NCBI GenBank assembly: GCA_032622095.1
Contig: CP136061.1
Location: 221,251,148-221,315,147 of the forward strand
Length of the DNA: 64,000 nt
Direction: 5' to 3'
Source: Siphonodentalium dalli
Taxonomy: Eukaryota; Mollusca; Scaphopoda; Gadilida; Siphonodentaliidae
Below the pieces are notes generated by a model. That model was given only the letters and a program-made list of their open reading frames with translations. It was not told the origin of the DNA and did no database searches. Positions 22,261 to 33,744 of the stretch are shown piece after piece (the first letter of the stretch is position 1; the number at the start of each line of letters is the position of its first letter). Both the position numbers and the translations under genes were made by a program.

Positions 22261-24315
22261 GGTAAACCAAGTTTGTCCGCCTTTGTCAACTGGTGACATT
22301 ATAAGTATCTTTGACTGATAAAAACTTGAAGAAGATGTCTCTTAGATTGTCATGAGTATAATGAATTATGAATATGTTGCCTACAGGTATTCTGTATTAT
22401 AAAATGTGTTGTATTTCCCTATGCGTGGGATAATTATCAGCACTTTATTGACCTCTGATCTCACCATTTCAACGAAGCAGTGTTTGTAACTGTTATCGGC
22501 GTTTGATAGAGACTGGTTTGCCCTTGCATTCAGCTGTTGTGACACAACAAATGAAATATCGCACATTCTCAGACATCACCAATGGAATGGAGGCAATCCC
22601 GTCAATATAGGCATTACATTACTTCCTTCAATCAATCAATGTATACAATTGGGCGGAAACTTGGAGTTGGGAAGCATCTGTATCCATGAGATTGTGACAC
22701 TATAGGAATCACTGAACTAAATGGTTTCCCATAGGCGACAGTGTTAACGTTTCGGCCAAATTCACTGAATTGAAGCCTGCAGGCCACACCAGTGATGTTT
22801 ACCCAGCTAGATTGACACCAGTTGATCACGAAAATGCAAGAAAAATCATAGGTCATGTGTTTACTTTTTTAAAATAAATCCCCAAGTCTACGACAGGTCT
22901 ATCTCACAGCCAAATTTGATCTGGAAAAACCCAGGACTACAGCAGCTAGTTAAATAAATTTCCCGCTCACAAAAATCCATTCCCCCATTCATTCACGAGT
23001 TTAAATTATTTAGATATTATGTACAAATCAAATAAACGCGATGTCATACTTTAATAAAGTGTCGCATGTATCAGGTGAAGGTCATTCTTCAGTTACCTTC
23101 ACCTTTAGCATTCCACGGTGTACTCGCTCCCCGACTCTAGAACACATTTAGCTCCCTGATTCCTGTAAGAGCTAACCATCGCGCGCCATTTGTATACACC
23201 AGCCTCAGGGATGCCGCACGTGGCTAGTCTCGACACGTAACTCGAATCGATACCGATATGCTCAGCTATTTGTGGTCAGTGGTACCAGAATATACGCGGC
23301 GACATATGTGTAAAGAGTGTGTCTCAAATTTCCCACAACAAGTCGACATTTTTTTTTATCCCAATATACACCAAGTTGGAAAATCCTGATCATAGGGAGT
23401 GCTTGGTTAAAACATTCAAACAGTTTGAGCACTATAGTTTATGTGGCTCAAGGGCGGACACCCCAGGGGCGAAGACCATCTAACCAGACCGAAATAAGGA
23501 ATCATGTCGACCAGCTGTGGAGATAGGGCTCACGCATAAAATATCCCACCTATATATCGTTACATGCGATATACGTTCCCAGAAAAACTAAAAACCGTTT
23601 ATATCGGACCTATAATTTCGTTATGCCAAATGACACAGTTCCTCATATAAATTATTAACTCGTTCATAACTCTTATCTTCAGCAACAACCTGTACGTGCA
23701 CGTTAATTAGCCCAGGGAATGCACAGCATTCCGCCGCGTACAACTCTCGGAATCCTTCTCGTGTATTTAGGTTACCAGGCGCGGCGAACTTCATCTAATT
23801 GGAATTTCACTTGCAATGTACATCGACATTATGCAACCTCTCATTAGGTCAAATAGCGCTCTCGTGTTTCTTAATCTACTCACCCACTAACCCACTACTT
23901 AACACTTTGATTACCGTTGGCTCAGTCGATGTTTTGGATCCGATGGACTGGCAACCAGCATCTTGCCTAAACAGTATAGCGTATATGCCCAGGAACTGTG
24001 TTGTGGAAGGAATAATGTTAATGGCCTTGCACTGTGTTTCTCCACAGATCTGAGGCAATTATATGGCAGTGTACGTTAGACTGTAAATTTTGTAGATGAC
24101 ATCACCAACATCGTCTTGTGTGATCAAGAGTGCTGTTAAAAGAAAATGAAGTTCGCTCGAAGAAACATCCCCCGAACGGGGTGGCAAACACCCGATCAAT
24201 TTGCTAACACAATTGTAGTAATCCTCGAAGAATTTCTGACATTATCTATTGTGAGGTATATGGTGTCCCTTATATATATGGCCGTTTGTTGAGCTTATTA
24301 TCTGAACATCTATTA
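22261..24315. other. No recognisable gene
   Basis: Open frames of at most 85 codons. The 23876-24058 minus frame looks protein-like but I cannot assign it. Around 23320-23520 there are weak echoes of the CAGGG-family repeat. Confidence 0.45.
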
Positions 24316-24320
24316 TATAT

Positions 24321-24573
24321 TCTGTCTGTCTGTCTGTCTGTGTTAGACTCGAAAACTGCTCGACTGAGCCGACTCAAATATGGTATGTAGGCCTACTTTG
24401 ATCACAGAAACAATATGGGCGGGTCCAATTTCACATGCGACCGTGTCCTTGACCTTGACCTCGCTCATATATGATCAAATAGGCAAGTTACTGGGCCGAT
24501 CGAACAATAGTTTTTTTCTTTCTCCTATAATACTTTTCAAATATCCCGGATGAAGTCGGGCACATCAGCTAGT
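24321..24573 (-). mobile_element. Retroposon 3' end, minus-strand copy
   Basis: A (TCTG)n run, then TTAGACTCGAAAACTGCTCG and GACTCAAATATGG, ending with a CCGGATGAAGTCGGGCACAT then CAGCTAGT. The reverse complement gives the familiar retroposon 3' wording (TTTGAGTCGG..CAGTCGAGCAGTTTTCGAGTC followed by CAGA repeats). It matches the longer plus-strand copy at 45091-45608. Confidence 0.75.
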
Positions 24574-24579
24574 TTTATA

Positions 24580-25544
24580 TATATAAGGGAACTGCCCATC
24601 GATGAGTAATTAACACAGAAAGGCTTAAGATGTCACCAAATTAAAAACTGCTCAGTAAAAATGAAACAAATTGAATAAAATGTATCATGATTCTAATTGG
24701 TTTAGTTGTGGACTTTTAGTTGAGCTGGTCGTATATATATATCGTGACGCTGTTATTTTAGTATAGTTGATGAGAGCCTGCCAAATGTTTAATTTCACTT
24801 AGAAATCACACAACTGTACAAAAACCCATCGACCACGTTATACCCCTTTTATAGTAGCCCCAGTCATACTCGATTCAATCGTCAGACCTCGTCGAATCGT
24901 CCGATCTCAGCATTCATTCGGCATTCGGCGGAATGTACCGAGAGGAGTCCGATCGACTCGATGTTGTTTTAAAAACAGGGTCTGTTATATGCTATATACC
25001 AGTCTGAGCTGAGCTGATTCTGCAATTTTACAGTGCCGGCTATCCGGCGATGTAGATGACCTTCGCGGATACGTCAGTAAATCTATAGAGAAGAAAAGCC
25101 CTATATCTGTACCAGGTATGCATGGACTTATAATCATACTTTTCTGCAACTCGGGCATATTTTGCCTTTCTGAAATCTGTCAATACCTAGCGTGTCGCCA
25201 CTCTCGGGACATTATATAATGAAGTAATATGTGTGTTTTAAAAAGACCCGCAAGTCATATGGAGTCGATGGATAATTGCATTCCGAGATAAAATCAATGT
25301 GCGCATCCGCTAAAAAGTGTTGCACACATAAGGGATGGGTGACGAGGGTCATTGATTGAAATTCTGTGGGACACTGAGAGTGAAACGTTATAGAACCAGT
25401 ACGCCACAGTCTGCATCCGTGTCGTCTGCATCTAAATGGAAGAAGAATCGATAAAAACCTCAAAAAAATAAATCAACTTTCGCAACAATCTGCTGATGTG
25501 CATTGGTATCTGATGGCGGCGCTAAAATTAATCACTTGTGGCTT
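24580..25544. other. No recognisable gene
   Basis: Nothing beyond short frames. A degraded type E right end may occur near 24600-24640 (GATGAGTAATTAACACAGAA). Confidence 0.45.
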
Positions 25545-26724
25545 TTAACCTTTCCATTACTAACTGGATTCTCCCATCAGTTATAAAGCTATATATTGAA
25601 AGAGGCTATTATTATTAATCTGGATATAGCCGTAGGGGCAGGGGCTGAGGGCTGCATGCAGCGACCCAAACGTTTTGAAAGCTCATAATTCGGGCAATTT
25701 TCGGGAAAATTGGAGATATTTTCGGTCAAATACGGGTTATTTTCGGGCAAATTGAATGGTATTTCAGGGGGGGGGGATTATGGCAAATTAAAGTATTTTT
25801 TCAGATTTCTGCCCAAATTGATACATATTTTAGGTTAATTTGAATCTATTTTGTTATATTTATGTGTAAATGCAAGGTATATTCTACAAAAAATGTGTTA
25901 CAATCGTGAGTATATCATGTAACAAAATTCGGGCAAAAAGTTTCACACCCCCCTCCCTCCCCCATAAAAATACGGGCGACCGTACGATTATTAATTTGGA
26001 GGATTGTTCAGAAATAAAAACAATCGACGGACAGACGAACAGATAGATAACACAAAAGCAGAAGAATTTCTATTCACCGGTGGGAGATGTTTAGATCATG
26101 TCATGAATCTCTATACTTAGCAACGTGCGTATAAAATCATATTCCACCAGTACAAAACCTGGGAACTTTTTTATGTTCTGCATGACAGGGAACTTTACAA
26201 CATCGAACGAACAAGGCAGGGAATAAATTTATTTATTCCTCATTAATCTACTTCAGAGTAGGGGGTGATCCCAGCTCGAAATTGCATAATTTGTTGTGAC
26301 TTTTGTGTGCCGATGTCGCAATAAACATTGCATTATTTCCCCGGGAGAAATTCCGTAATTGTAAAAGCAAAATCACTCACAGTGTCATGCACTTAAATCG
26401 TGCAATTTCCAGTTGGGACCTTCACCTACTAGTAATGTTTAGTGAAATACATTATTAAGGAACATGTAATAACTAAGAAAAATATTACCTGCACTGTATT
26501 TTCAATGTTATACACTTCCTGTCACAATATAAAAAAGTTCCAAGATTTTCTACTGCATGGTGGAATATAATCTCTACGGGCGTATAGCTAAAGTAGAGAT
26601 TCATGGCATTATCTAGAAAATGTTCAGATAATAAGTCCAACAAACGGCCAAGTTGAACTTAATATATGAACATTCCCTTGGGGAACTACTCGTCAAATGT
26701 TTATTTTGCAAAGAAAGGGTTAAC
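25545..26724. mobile_element. TTAA-bounded element, type E (copy 3), with nested insertions
   Basis: Left TTAACCTTTCCATTACTAAC, right GCAAAGAAAGGGTTAA; GTTCAGATAATAAGTCCAAC near 26626 is the same internal word seen in copies 1 and 2. It is expanded by a CGGGCAA-rich repeat (about 25650-25990, including a G-run at about 25766-25776) and by the TIR element at 26139-26568. Confidence 0.65.
26139..26568. mobile_element. TIR element K (copy 1)
   Basis: ATATTCCACCAG...GGGAACTTTTTTATGTT on the left is mirrored by AATATAAAAAAGTTCCAAG...CATGGTGGAATAT on the right. A second inner inverted pair (GTGATCCCAGCTCGAAATTG and mirror near 26400-26430) suggests an almost complete foldback. A left-half relative occurs at 45878-46110. 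Confidence 0.75.
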
Positions 26725-27054
26725 TCAGTCTGAGTGAACCCAGACTTCGCTTCGTTTGCGTTCGATAGTCTGAAACATTCCGAGATACAACCACTATATT
26801 GTACATGCGCATTGCTTACACTATAAAACATATCGGGAAACTGTTTTGGTCCTGTTAGATGGGTCTACATAGTTCCAATGGTCTACATAGTTCCAATAGG
26901 CGGAACCACTGAAATAGGTTATTTTTGACAAATGAATTAACCACTTGGTTCGTGGTTCTTGGTATACAAGTAGCGTCCAAATACCCCCACCCCTAAGTTG
27001 GCCCAACCAATGCACGTTTCTTATATCATGGTACCCATAATTTTAAACTGAGAA
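26725..27054. other. No recognisable gene
   Basis: Contains a short tandem repeat (GGTCTACATAGTTCCAAT twice, 26860-26898). Nothing else seen. Confidence 0.5.
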
Positions 27055-27346
27055 GATCTTGAATTCGGTCATGAATATATACAGGAGATTGATGTTTGTG
27101 AGCCATACATTGAGATACCTTGAGACTTGACACTGTTCGATGATAGGAACAATTGAGACCCCTCCATGTGAACTGACATAATGTCGTCGATTTTCATATA
27201 AGGAAAGTGGAATATTAAATTTCGAAAATTTCGAAAAAAGAAAACCAAAATAATAATATTTAAATAATAAACTACTTTTAGCTGTATCCAAGTGTGCCTA
27301 CCTGCCAAACAAGCTAGATAAAACATCATAATTGATCAAAACCACA
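27055..27346 (+). repeat. Dispersed blocks X and Y (order X-Y)
   Basis: Block X (27055-27180) carries ATTCGGTCATG, TTTGTGAG, GACACT.TTCGATGAT and TTGAGACCCCTCCATGTGAA. Block Y (27262-27346) carries AAACTACTTTTAGCTGTATC, CAAGTGTGCCTACCT and CTAGATAAAACATCATAATT. Both recur at 30426-30830 in the order Y-X. Confidence 0.85.
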
Positions 27347-27359
27347 ATAATAATATTTA

Positions 27360-28014
27360 AACTAGGATTTAAATTTCTGAAATGCCAGAAATGTTATACT
27401 TCCATGGAATATGAACACAATCTTTATATTATATGAAATATATATTAAATAAAATTGAAAGAAATTAATAAGAAAAAGATCGTAGACAAGGATTGTAATT
27501 TCAGAATTTCGACTTGTGGGTATATTATTAATGATATATGAGGATTTATTTGTTAAAACTATCATGGCGATTACTACCCTTAAACCCTTGTTATGATTGT
27601 TGTAATGATACTAATAGTATGCAATACGCCACGACCCTGGTTGTTAATTTATAACAAACACTCACAGTACAAAGCAAAATACTACATACCATTGTACGCC
27701 ATGAAAGTCTTAAGATATATCATTAATACTATACCCATGCACAGGTCGGAATACTGAAATTTCATTTCTTGTCTACGATCTTTGTGTGTAAGAATCTACA
27801 CAAAATGTGTAAGGGATATATGTTGATTTTGTGCACACAGTTGTGTATACATGTGTATAAAGTTACCCATTTATTGTGTAAAAAATGTTACACAATTTGT
27901 GTACGTATATGAAACTACACATATACTGCACACATTATGTTTAAGATAAAAACATTTTGTGTAAAAAACCTACACATTAGTCATAAGAGTGTAATAAACG
28001 GCCGTGCAACATTC
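27360..28014. other. AT-rich DNA without a gene
   Basis: Several imperfect TGTGTA..TACACA words at 27790-27970 (for example TGTGTAAAAAATGTTACACA). No recognisable gene. Confidence 0.5.
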
Positions 28015-29420
28015 TATACTCGTTCGCTCAAAATCGCACTAAAGTTGCACATAGATACTACCCATCACATCCACTCGTGAATTTTGTTTTATCTGGACTC
28101 GAGATTTTTACCCCCCCCCCCCCATTGAGTTTCGGTGGAATTTGTCAAACATCTGAACCATCCCCAAGCGAGCTCTTCGTTGGGCAGGTTGCTTTTATAG
28201 CAGAGCAGTCAAAATTTGTGGGCGATCTGGCAGTATACCGACGTACATGTCCCTGCATTAAATATCCTAGTGTATACAGTCATCCGGGGGTATTTTCCTA
28301 TATAACATGTGAATGCATGTAATATCGGGCACTTAATCCTGATTAACTCATTGCGCATTTATTTTTAAAGTTACAAAATTTCACAGAATTTGCGCGTGGA
28401 TAGTACCCACCACATCACTCGTCAAATTTGTTCTATCTCGATTCACGATTTCTCCATTTTTTGTTTTCCTTTGTGAGATTTACTCGAACTTGCCAAAAGC
28501 CTCGACCCACACCGATGCAAGCTGTCTGTTAGACGAATTGCTTTTAAACCACAACAGTCAAAATTCCAGGATGTATCTATTGTATACCGAGGTACCTGCT
28601 AGCGCATTTCACTCGCTCCTTCGTTAGCCTGTTTGAATTTGGCGTGAATATTGGAAAATTTCGAGTTTTGCCATATATCTATGGCAGGCTGTGTTCCTCT
28701 GCATGTAGTACGTATTACGCTATATAGCGTCGCCACTAGTAAACACTTTGCTCTGAAACTTAAGAAATCGCACCAGAGTTGGGCGTTGACACCTCCCTAT
28801 CACACCCGCTCGTCAGCAAATTTGTATCTCCATGTTTGATATTTTGAAGTATTTTTCAACTTTTGGTTTTTGTTGGAATTTGCCAATTTGAACCCACCTG
28901 AACACGGGCTCTCCGTTGGTCAGATTGCTTTGTAAGTAGAGCGGTCAAACTTTGGGATATTACCAAAAGTATATCGACGTACCTGCTCCTGCATTAGCTC
29001 GCTCCTTCATTAACTCGGTCGGATTTGGCGAGAAAAATAGGTTAGTGATACAGCACTTAACAATACTTATTTACAGTATAAAGCCTCGCCACGAGTAAAC
29101 CTTCGACCTTAGCGCGAATTAAGCAGACACCAATAAGTTGCGCTTGTATACTATCTATCATATGCACTACTCAGAATTGTTTTTATATCGATGTTTGATT
29201 TTTTAGACAATTTCCCCCCTTTGGTTTTCGTTGGGATTTGCAAAAAGTCTGAACCCACCCGAAGCTCGCTCGCTGTTGGACAGGTTGCTGTTATAGTAGA
29301 GTTATCAAACTTCGGGGGCCTACCTATGGGATACCAGCGTACACGCTCCTGCATTAGCCTTGCTCGTCAATTGGTCCATTGAAATTGGCGCCAAAAATAG
29401 GTCATTTTCTTGTCCATGCC
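28015..29420 (+). repeat. Four degenerate tandem units of about 340-380 bp
   Basis: Units begin at about 28015, 28365, 28715 and 29095. Each has, in order, a TCGC....AG.TTGCGC segment, a CCATCACA..CACTCGT segment, a TTTGGTTTTCGTTGGAATTT-like segment, CTGAACCCACCCGAA, GTTGG.CAGGTTGCTTTTATA, GAG..GTCAAA.TT, and TACC..CGTACCTGCTCCTGCATTA. Similarity is perhaps 60-70% by eye, so this is an old array. A C-run lies at 28112-28124. Confidence 0.8.
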
Positions 29421-29564
29421 GTAGATCGGTAACGGTTGGGACAAGAAACTGATAAATGGTACATTCCGGTCCGAATCACTCTTCCCATCTGGAGCACGCA
29501 ATAAAAATATCATACCGCTGGACTTGTTTTGTTTTTTTTGTGTGCTAAATCTGACGTTTACATC

Positions 29565-29685
29565 CGCCACCGGTCAGCCTGGTCTCTCCACCCTCTGCCT
29601 GGTCTCACCACCCGACCTGGTATCGCCACCCGACATGGTTTCGTCGCCTCTCTAGATATGGTCTCACCCTCTCCCATGCGCCTTC
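29565..29685 (+). repeat. Short degenerate tandem repeat
   Basis: About five copies of a CTGGTCTC.CCACCC word at roughly 20-22-bp spacing. Confidence 0.65.
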
Positions 29686-29689
29686 ATTA

Positions 29690-30404
29690 GCCAAATCACT
29701 TGATGGTCTGTAACTTGGACATTTCTCAACCGATTTACAAAATTCGTACAGGAGGATCATTAGTACGTCCAAAAGATACATGATAGTAAAAATATAACTC
29801 TGGTATTTTTCAAGGGATTTTCAAAATTCGTTCACTTGCACGAACGCCTTAATCCAGGGATCGATGTATCGAGTTTGGTTTGAATCAACAGCAATATTTT
29901 TTTTGGGAACATTTCTCCCCCACCCTAACCAAAAAATGTAAGTCCGACCCTGTCCAAAATATTTTTGTGAAGTATATTGACTACGGCCAGCACTACCATA
30001 GAAACTAAATCCAGCTCTCTTTCTTGCTATATGAGGACAGGCGATCAGAAAGATTTCGAAGTTGACCTATATATGGGAGATAAATCTGGAGAGGAAAGAC
30101 GGACAATTTTTTTGATGTGCTCATGCTTCAGTGGATATCAAGATGTATCTATCGACCAAATTTCAGTGCTGTACTCCTTATATTTTCGAAGTTCTGAAAA
30201 ACAAACTTTTCACAAAAAGGGAGATAACTCTGCAAGTGTCAAGTGAGGACATAATTCTCAATAGACCCAAGCCCTAGAGCTTGTATACATATATATACAT
30301 ACAAAGTTTCAGATTTCTAGCTCTTGTACTTACTGAGCTATGCTCATTATAAAATTGCTAAGAAGAATAATAATAATAGAGAAAAATAAAAATCACAAAA
30401 ACAA
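29690..30404. other. Probable old retroelement 3' sequence
   Basis: Words such as AAAAAGGGAGATAACTCTGC and GACCAAATTTCAGTGCTGTA are typical of decayed non-LTR element 3' ends in molluscan DNA (recalled pattern). An 89-codon frame at 29977-30246 has no domain that I recognise. Confidence 0.4.
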
Positions 30405-30434
30405 TATACTTCCATGCTAAACCATGGAAGTATA
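30405..30434. repeat. Small hairpin
   Basis: TATACTTCCATG and CATGGAAGTATA pair around a 6-nt loop. It sits at the boundary of block Y; a half copy (TATACTTCCATGG) lies at about 27399 next to the other block pair. Confidence 0.8.
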
Positions 30435-30830
30435 ATAATAAACTACTTTTAGCTGTATCCAAGTGTGCCTACCTACCAAACAAGCTAGATAAAACATCAT
30501 AATTGATCAATACCACATCAAGTCACACTCGGCAGTATGTGCAACTCTTTCTTTTGCTCTTCAGATTTGCATGGAATCCCCATTCAAAATTGGTCACTTG
30601 ACCCCCCCCCCCCCCCCCCTTTAAATATAATAGATCGGTATACACACGCACTTTTAGCTTTTTGTTTAAATTATTTTGTCCAAAAGCTGTACCCTGCTAG
30701 CAAGATTAAAATTCGGTCATGTCTAATCAGAAATACTGGGCACTCCTGTTTGTGAGAGATAAATTGAGACATGACACTACTCGACGATGGGGACACTTGA
30801 GACCCCTCCACATGAACTCACACACGCCGC
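30426..30830 (+). repeat. Dispersed blocks Y and X (order Y-X)
   Basis: Same orientation as the blocks at 27055-27346 but in the opposite order: Y at 30433-30515 (about 97% identical by eye), X at 30705-30830 (more diverged). A C-run of about 19 lies at 30601-30619 between them. Confidence 0.85.
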
Positions 30831-31534
30831 TCGCAGTATAATATAGGTCAGCTCAAAGGATGACACCAACCGGGTAATTTCACGAATCGCTGAACTCCCA
30901 GCATGCTCATAGCATATTCACAATTGTTGCATTGGCGACACGTGTCGGCCAATTTGTCCTGACAGCCTAACATATATACCAAGCAGTAAGGACACAGCCA
31001 TGCTTAAATATAAAGTGCAATATCTCAGGTCAAATTAAATATACGTGACTATTGTTAAGCCTCTTATAGCATATATACAAGACACACCATAATATGTGGT
31101 ATTCTGTCTATATGAATACTCTAATTATAGAGCAGGAAATGATAACAAATAATAATAACAATAATAATAGCAAACTGACAACACAACCGATTATTGAAAA
31201 AGTAAAATTTGTAGTTAAAACTGTTTATTTTACTATAATTATGGATTCATAATAATGAAGATTTACTGGTATAGTATTGACAAAAAATTCCTCTATAGAC
31301 TTCAGTTGAAATCTATTTTTTTCAACGTATAAAATTTTCACTTGAGCATATGTTTACCTCAGTGATCGGCAACTTGATATTTGAGACTGCCAATTTTGGA
31401 ATAAACATTTACTTTTCGTCACTGTCAGGTACATTACCAAATAAATATTATTTGGCCAAAAGGCAGTTATCAGTGTTGATTATATTAATTCTGTTTCTTC
31501 AAAGTTTACAGTAAAGATTAGTATTTCTCAAACA
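30831..31534. other. No recognisable gene
   Basis: AT-rich, with an AAT/AAC microsatellite at about 31145-31172. Confidence 0.5.
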
Positions 31535-31885
31535 TTTGAGTCACCGCCCTTGTGGGGAAACGCACGTATTGCATTAAACAAAAATGGCTAGATATTTTCA
31601 ACAAAGAATTTCTCTGGATCTTTCTATGGCGAAAAATCTTGCATTTCACATATCACCATCTTCTTTGCATGTATAATCTGAGAAATTGTTAAGTGACGAC
31701 AAAAATGGATTTTAATACATTTGAGACGTTGAAAATATAATTTCTTTTTTGTCCCGTTCGGTACCAAGAACTGCTAGATAATTAATAATTTCAGACGAAA
31801 CTCCAATCACTAAATAGCTTACTGTCTTGGCTCTATGAGAGGAGGCTTCATTCGTATCATAATGTTGAGTTACAATTTGAATTGC

Positions 31886-32605
31886 ATAATATAACAATAA
31901 CATGATTTTTTAGGGCGTTATGGTTTATTAACGGCCCGGCTGGAATGATTAACAGCCCAAGGGCCTATTAGCGGCCCGAGACGAAGTCGAGGGACGCTAA
32001 TAGGCCCGAGGGCTGTTAATCATTCCAGAGGGCCGTTAATAAACCATAATGCCCGATGAAATCATGTTATTACTATTATTACCACAGTTTTGGACATTTG
32101 ACCCATTTGAGGATTTAGTGGAATAATGAAGTAGATTAAGAGAGAAATATTTTCAAGAACAATTAAATTTGATACCATTTGACTTGTCAGCTGACACGGA
32201 CTGACGGAGTCTCGAAAATAGGACAGGGGAAAACCCAGCATAGGAGACGAGTAACAACCAATGAGAGGTTGACAGCTAAAATTATCAATGCATACTTACG
32301 CTTGATACAATAATTCAATCATATAGCGTGAATTCCAATCATAAAACCACTATAGTGTCGAGGAAATCGGATACATCTTCCCATTATTTTCTTGTAATAA
32401 ACACGCCAGATCGGAAGTTGAAGGGACGTAACTCTCGCGATAATAAACGAGATCTATAGTTTCCGGGCGGCGGGCCGATATTGAACTAGGCTTCTCATTA
32501 TCGACCCGCGGCCCGCTGTTTTGGTAACAATACGCTATTTGGAACGCCCAGAAAAACATTATCAATGGCCTAGAGAACGCCCTATAAAGTGGTAATAATA
32601 TAACA
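31886..32605. mobile_element. 698-bp insertion with long palindrome and 11-bp target duplication
   Basis: ATAATATAACA occurs at 31886-31896 and 32595-32605. The corresponding site in element L copy 2 has a single ATAATATAGCA, so the DNA between is a clean insertion. Its first ~175 bp is a palindrome (31896-32071; arms include AACATGATTT, GGGCGTTATGGTTTATTAA, GGCTGGAATGATTAACAGCC and mirrors; centre CCGAGACGAAGTCGAGGG). The rest has GGGCGTT words again near the right end. Superfamily unknown. Confidence 0.85.
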
Positions 32606-32939
32606 TAATACCCCCACATTGATGAAGATGATCACAAATATTCCACTCCAATGAAAACAAATTGATATTGCAGCGTGGTCCACTCAAACGGGGAGTAATC
32701 AACTGGAATTAGACCACAGTGAATGTTAAGAGATATGGTGGTCATCTTTAACTTGATTATGAACACATGACCCAGAACTCATCTCAGTCCAATTTTCATT
32801 GATCAACAGGTATGACATGAAAGTTCTCAAATATAGAAAATTAATTATGGGTAGTTGCCTTTCTTTATGAAAATAATCATTAAATTTCACAAATAAAGAA
32901 TAATGAAGTCTCCTCTCATGATCTTGAAATATGATATCA

Positions 32940-33425
32940 TGGATATATATGAACTGCAGTATTTAAAAAAACCTATATTCTACAGAAGTTCTTGATACCT
33001 GAAAATATGAGAAATTTTAAATATTTTTCATGCCATAAAAGTAAAGTAAATGAGGTTATAATATCCACTTGGTCGATGGTTCTTAAATATGGTGTCACAA
33101 TAATCGCTTGTATAAAATTTCACAGAGATATTCCTAACAAATTTTGAGAAAATCCATTTTGAAATTAATTCCAGGACATTTTGGATATATGAACTGCGCT
33201 TTTGAAAAAAATATATTTTACAGAAGTTCTTGGTAGTTGTTAACAGGTCCTGAAAACAGAACTTTTTATTTTTTGCATGCGATATAAGTGAAGTAAATGA
33301 GGTTATAATACCTAATGGTTCGATGGTTCTTAAATATTGTGTCACAATAATCGCTTGTACCAAATTTCACAAAGAAATTCGTGGCAGATTTTGAGAAAAT
33401 CCATTTTGAAATACCATGAAATTAT
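32940..33425 (+). repeat. Internal tandem duplication, about 240 bp
   Basis: GATATATGAACTGC, CAGAAGTTCTTG, AGTAAATGAGGTTATAATA, CGATGGTTCTTAAATAT, ACAATAATCGCTTGTA and TTTTGAGAAAATCCATTTTG occur twice in order. Element L copy 2 has the segment once. Confidence 0.9.
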
Positions 33426-33744
33426 GGCAAAACCTGCGTCTTAACGTAAAACATATGACACAACTAAATGGCCATTAGGATTGGATACCCATAACATTCT
33501 AACATCAGTGAATACGACGATTAAACTAATTTCTCAAAAACTTGACAACAAGTAGGTAAATGTATATATAATAAGATGTGGTGCATTTCACGCTTATGTG
33601 AAATGTCACATCCTTTTTATACTTGCGAAAACCTATAATTGCAACACCAAGCTGTTATTTGAGTGTTGTGTGGTACTGGTGGTATAGTGACATTCTTTTA
33701 TTTACCGTGTATATCTTCACAATCATTTGCGTGTGCCAGAGTAA

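Larger units (their letters stand above)
31535..33444. mobile_element. TTAA-type element L (copy 1), older copy with an insertion
   Basis: Matches copy 2 (33745-34900) along most of its length. Shared words: CAACAAAGAATTTCTCTGGA, ACCAAGAACTGCTAGA.TAAT, TGTCTTGGCTCT.TGAGA, AGTTGCCTTTCTT, GGTCGATGGTTCTTAAATAT. Right end GGCAAAACCTGCGTCTTAA; the left TTAA is lost. A 698-bp insertion sits at 31897-32594, and an internal ~240-bp segment is duplicated at 32940-33425. A short minus-strand frame is conserved in both copies (THYDTNEASSHRAKT, then SYLVIG), which may be remnant coding sequence. Confidence 0.8.

Noticed and set aside
22013-22270. Opposing open frames with repeated QCILLYMR..RSPRIYKRMHW peptides (also near 19.3, 49.1, 50.3 and 55.1 kb)
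   Set aside because: Both strands read the same peptide because the DNA is palindromic; it is a hairpin artefact.
23876-24058. 60-codon minus frame (SIGSKTSTEPTVIKVLSSGL near its end) and its plus-strand shadow
   Set aside because: It looks protein-like but I cannot tie it to a family, and no splice borders are convincing; left unannotated as a gene.
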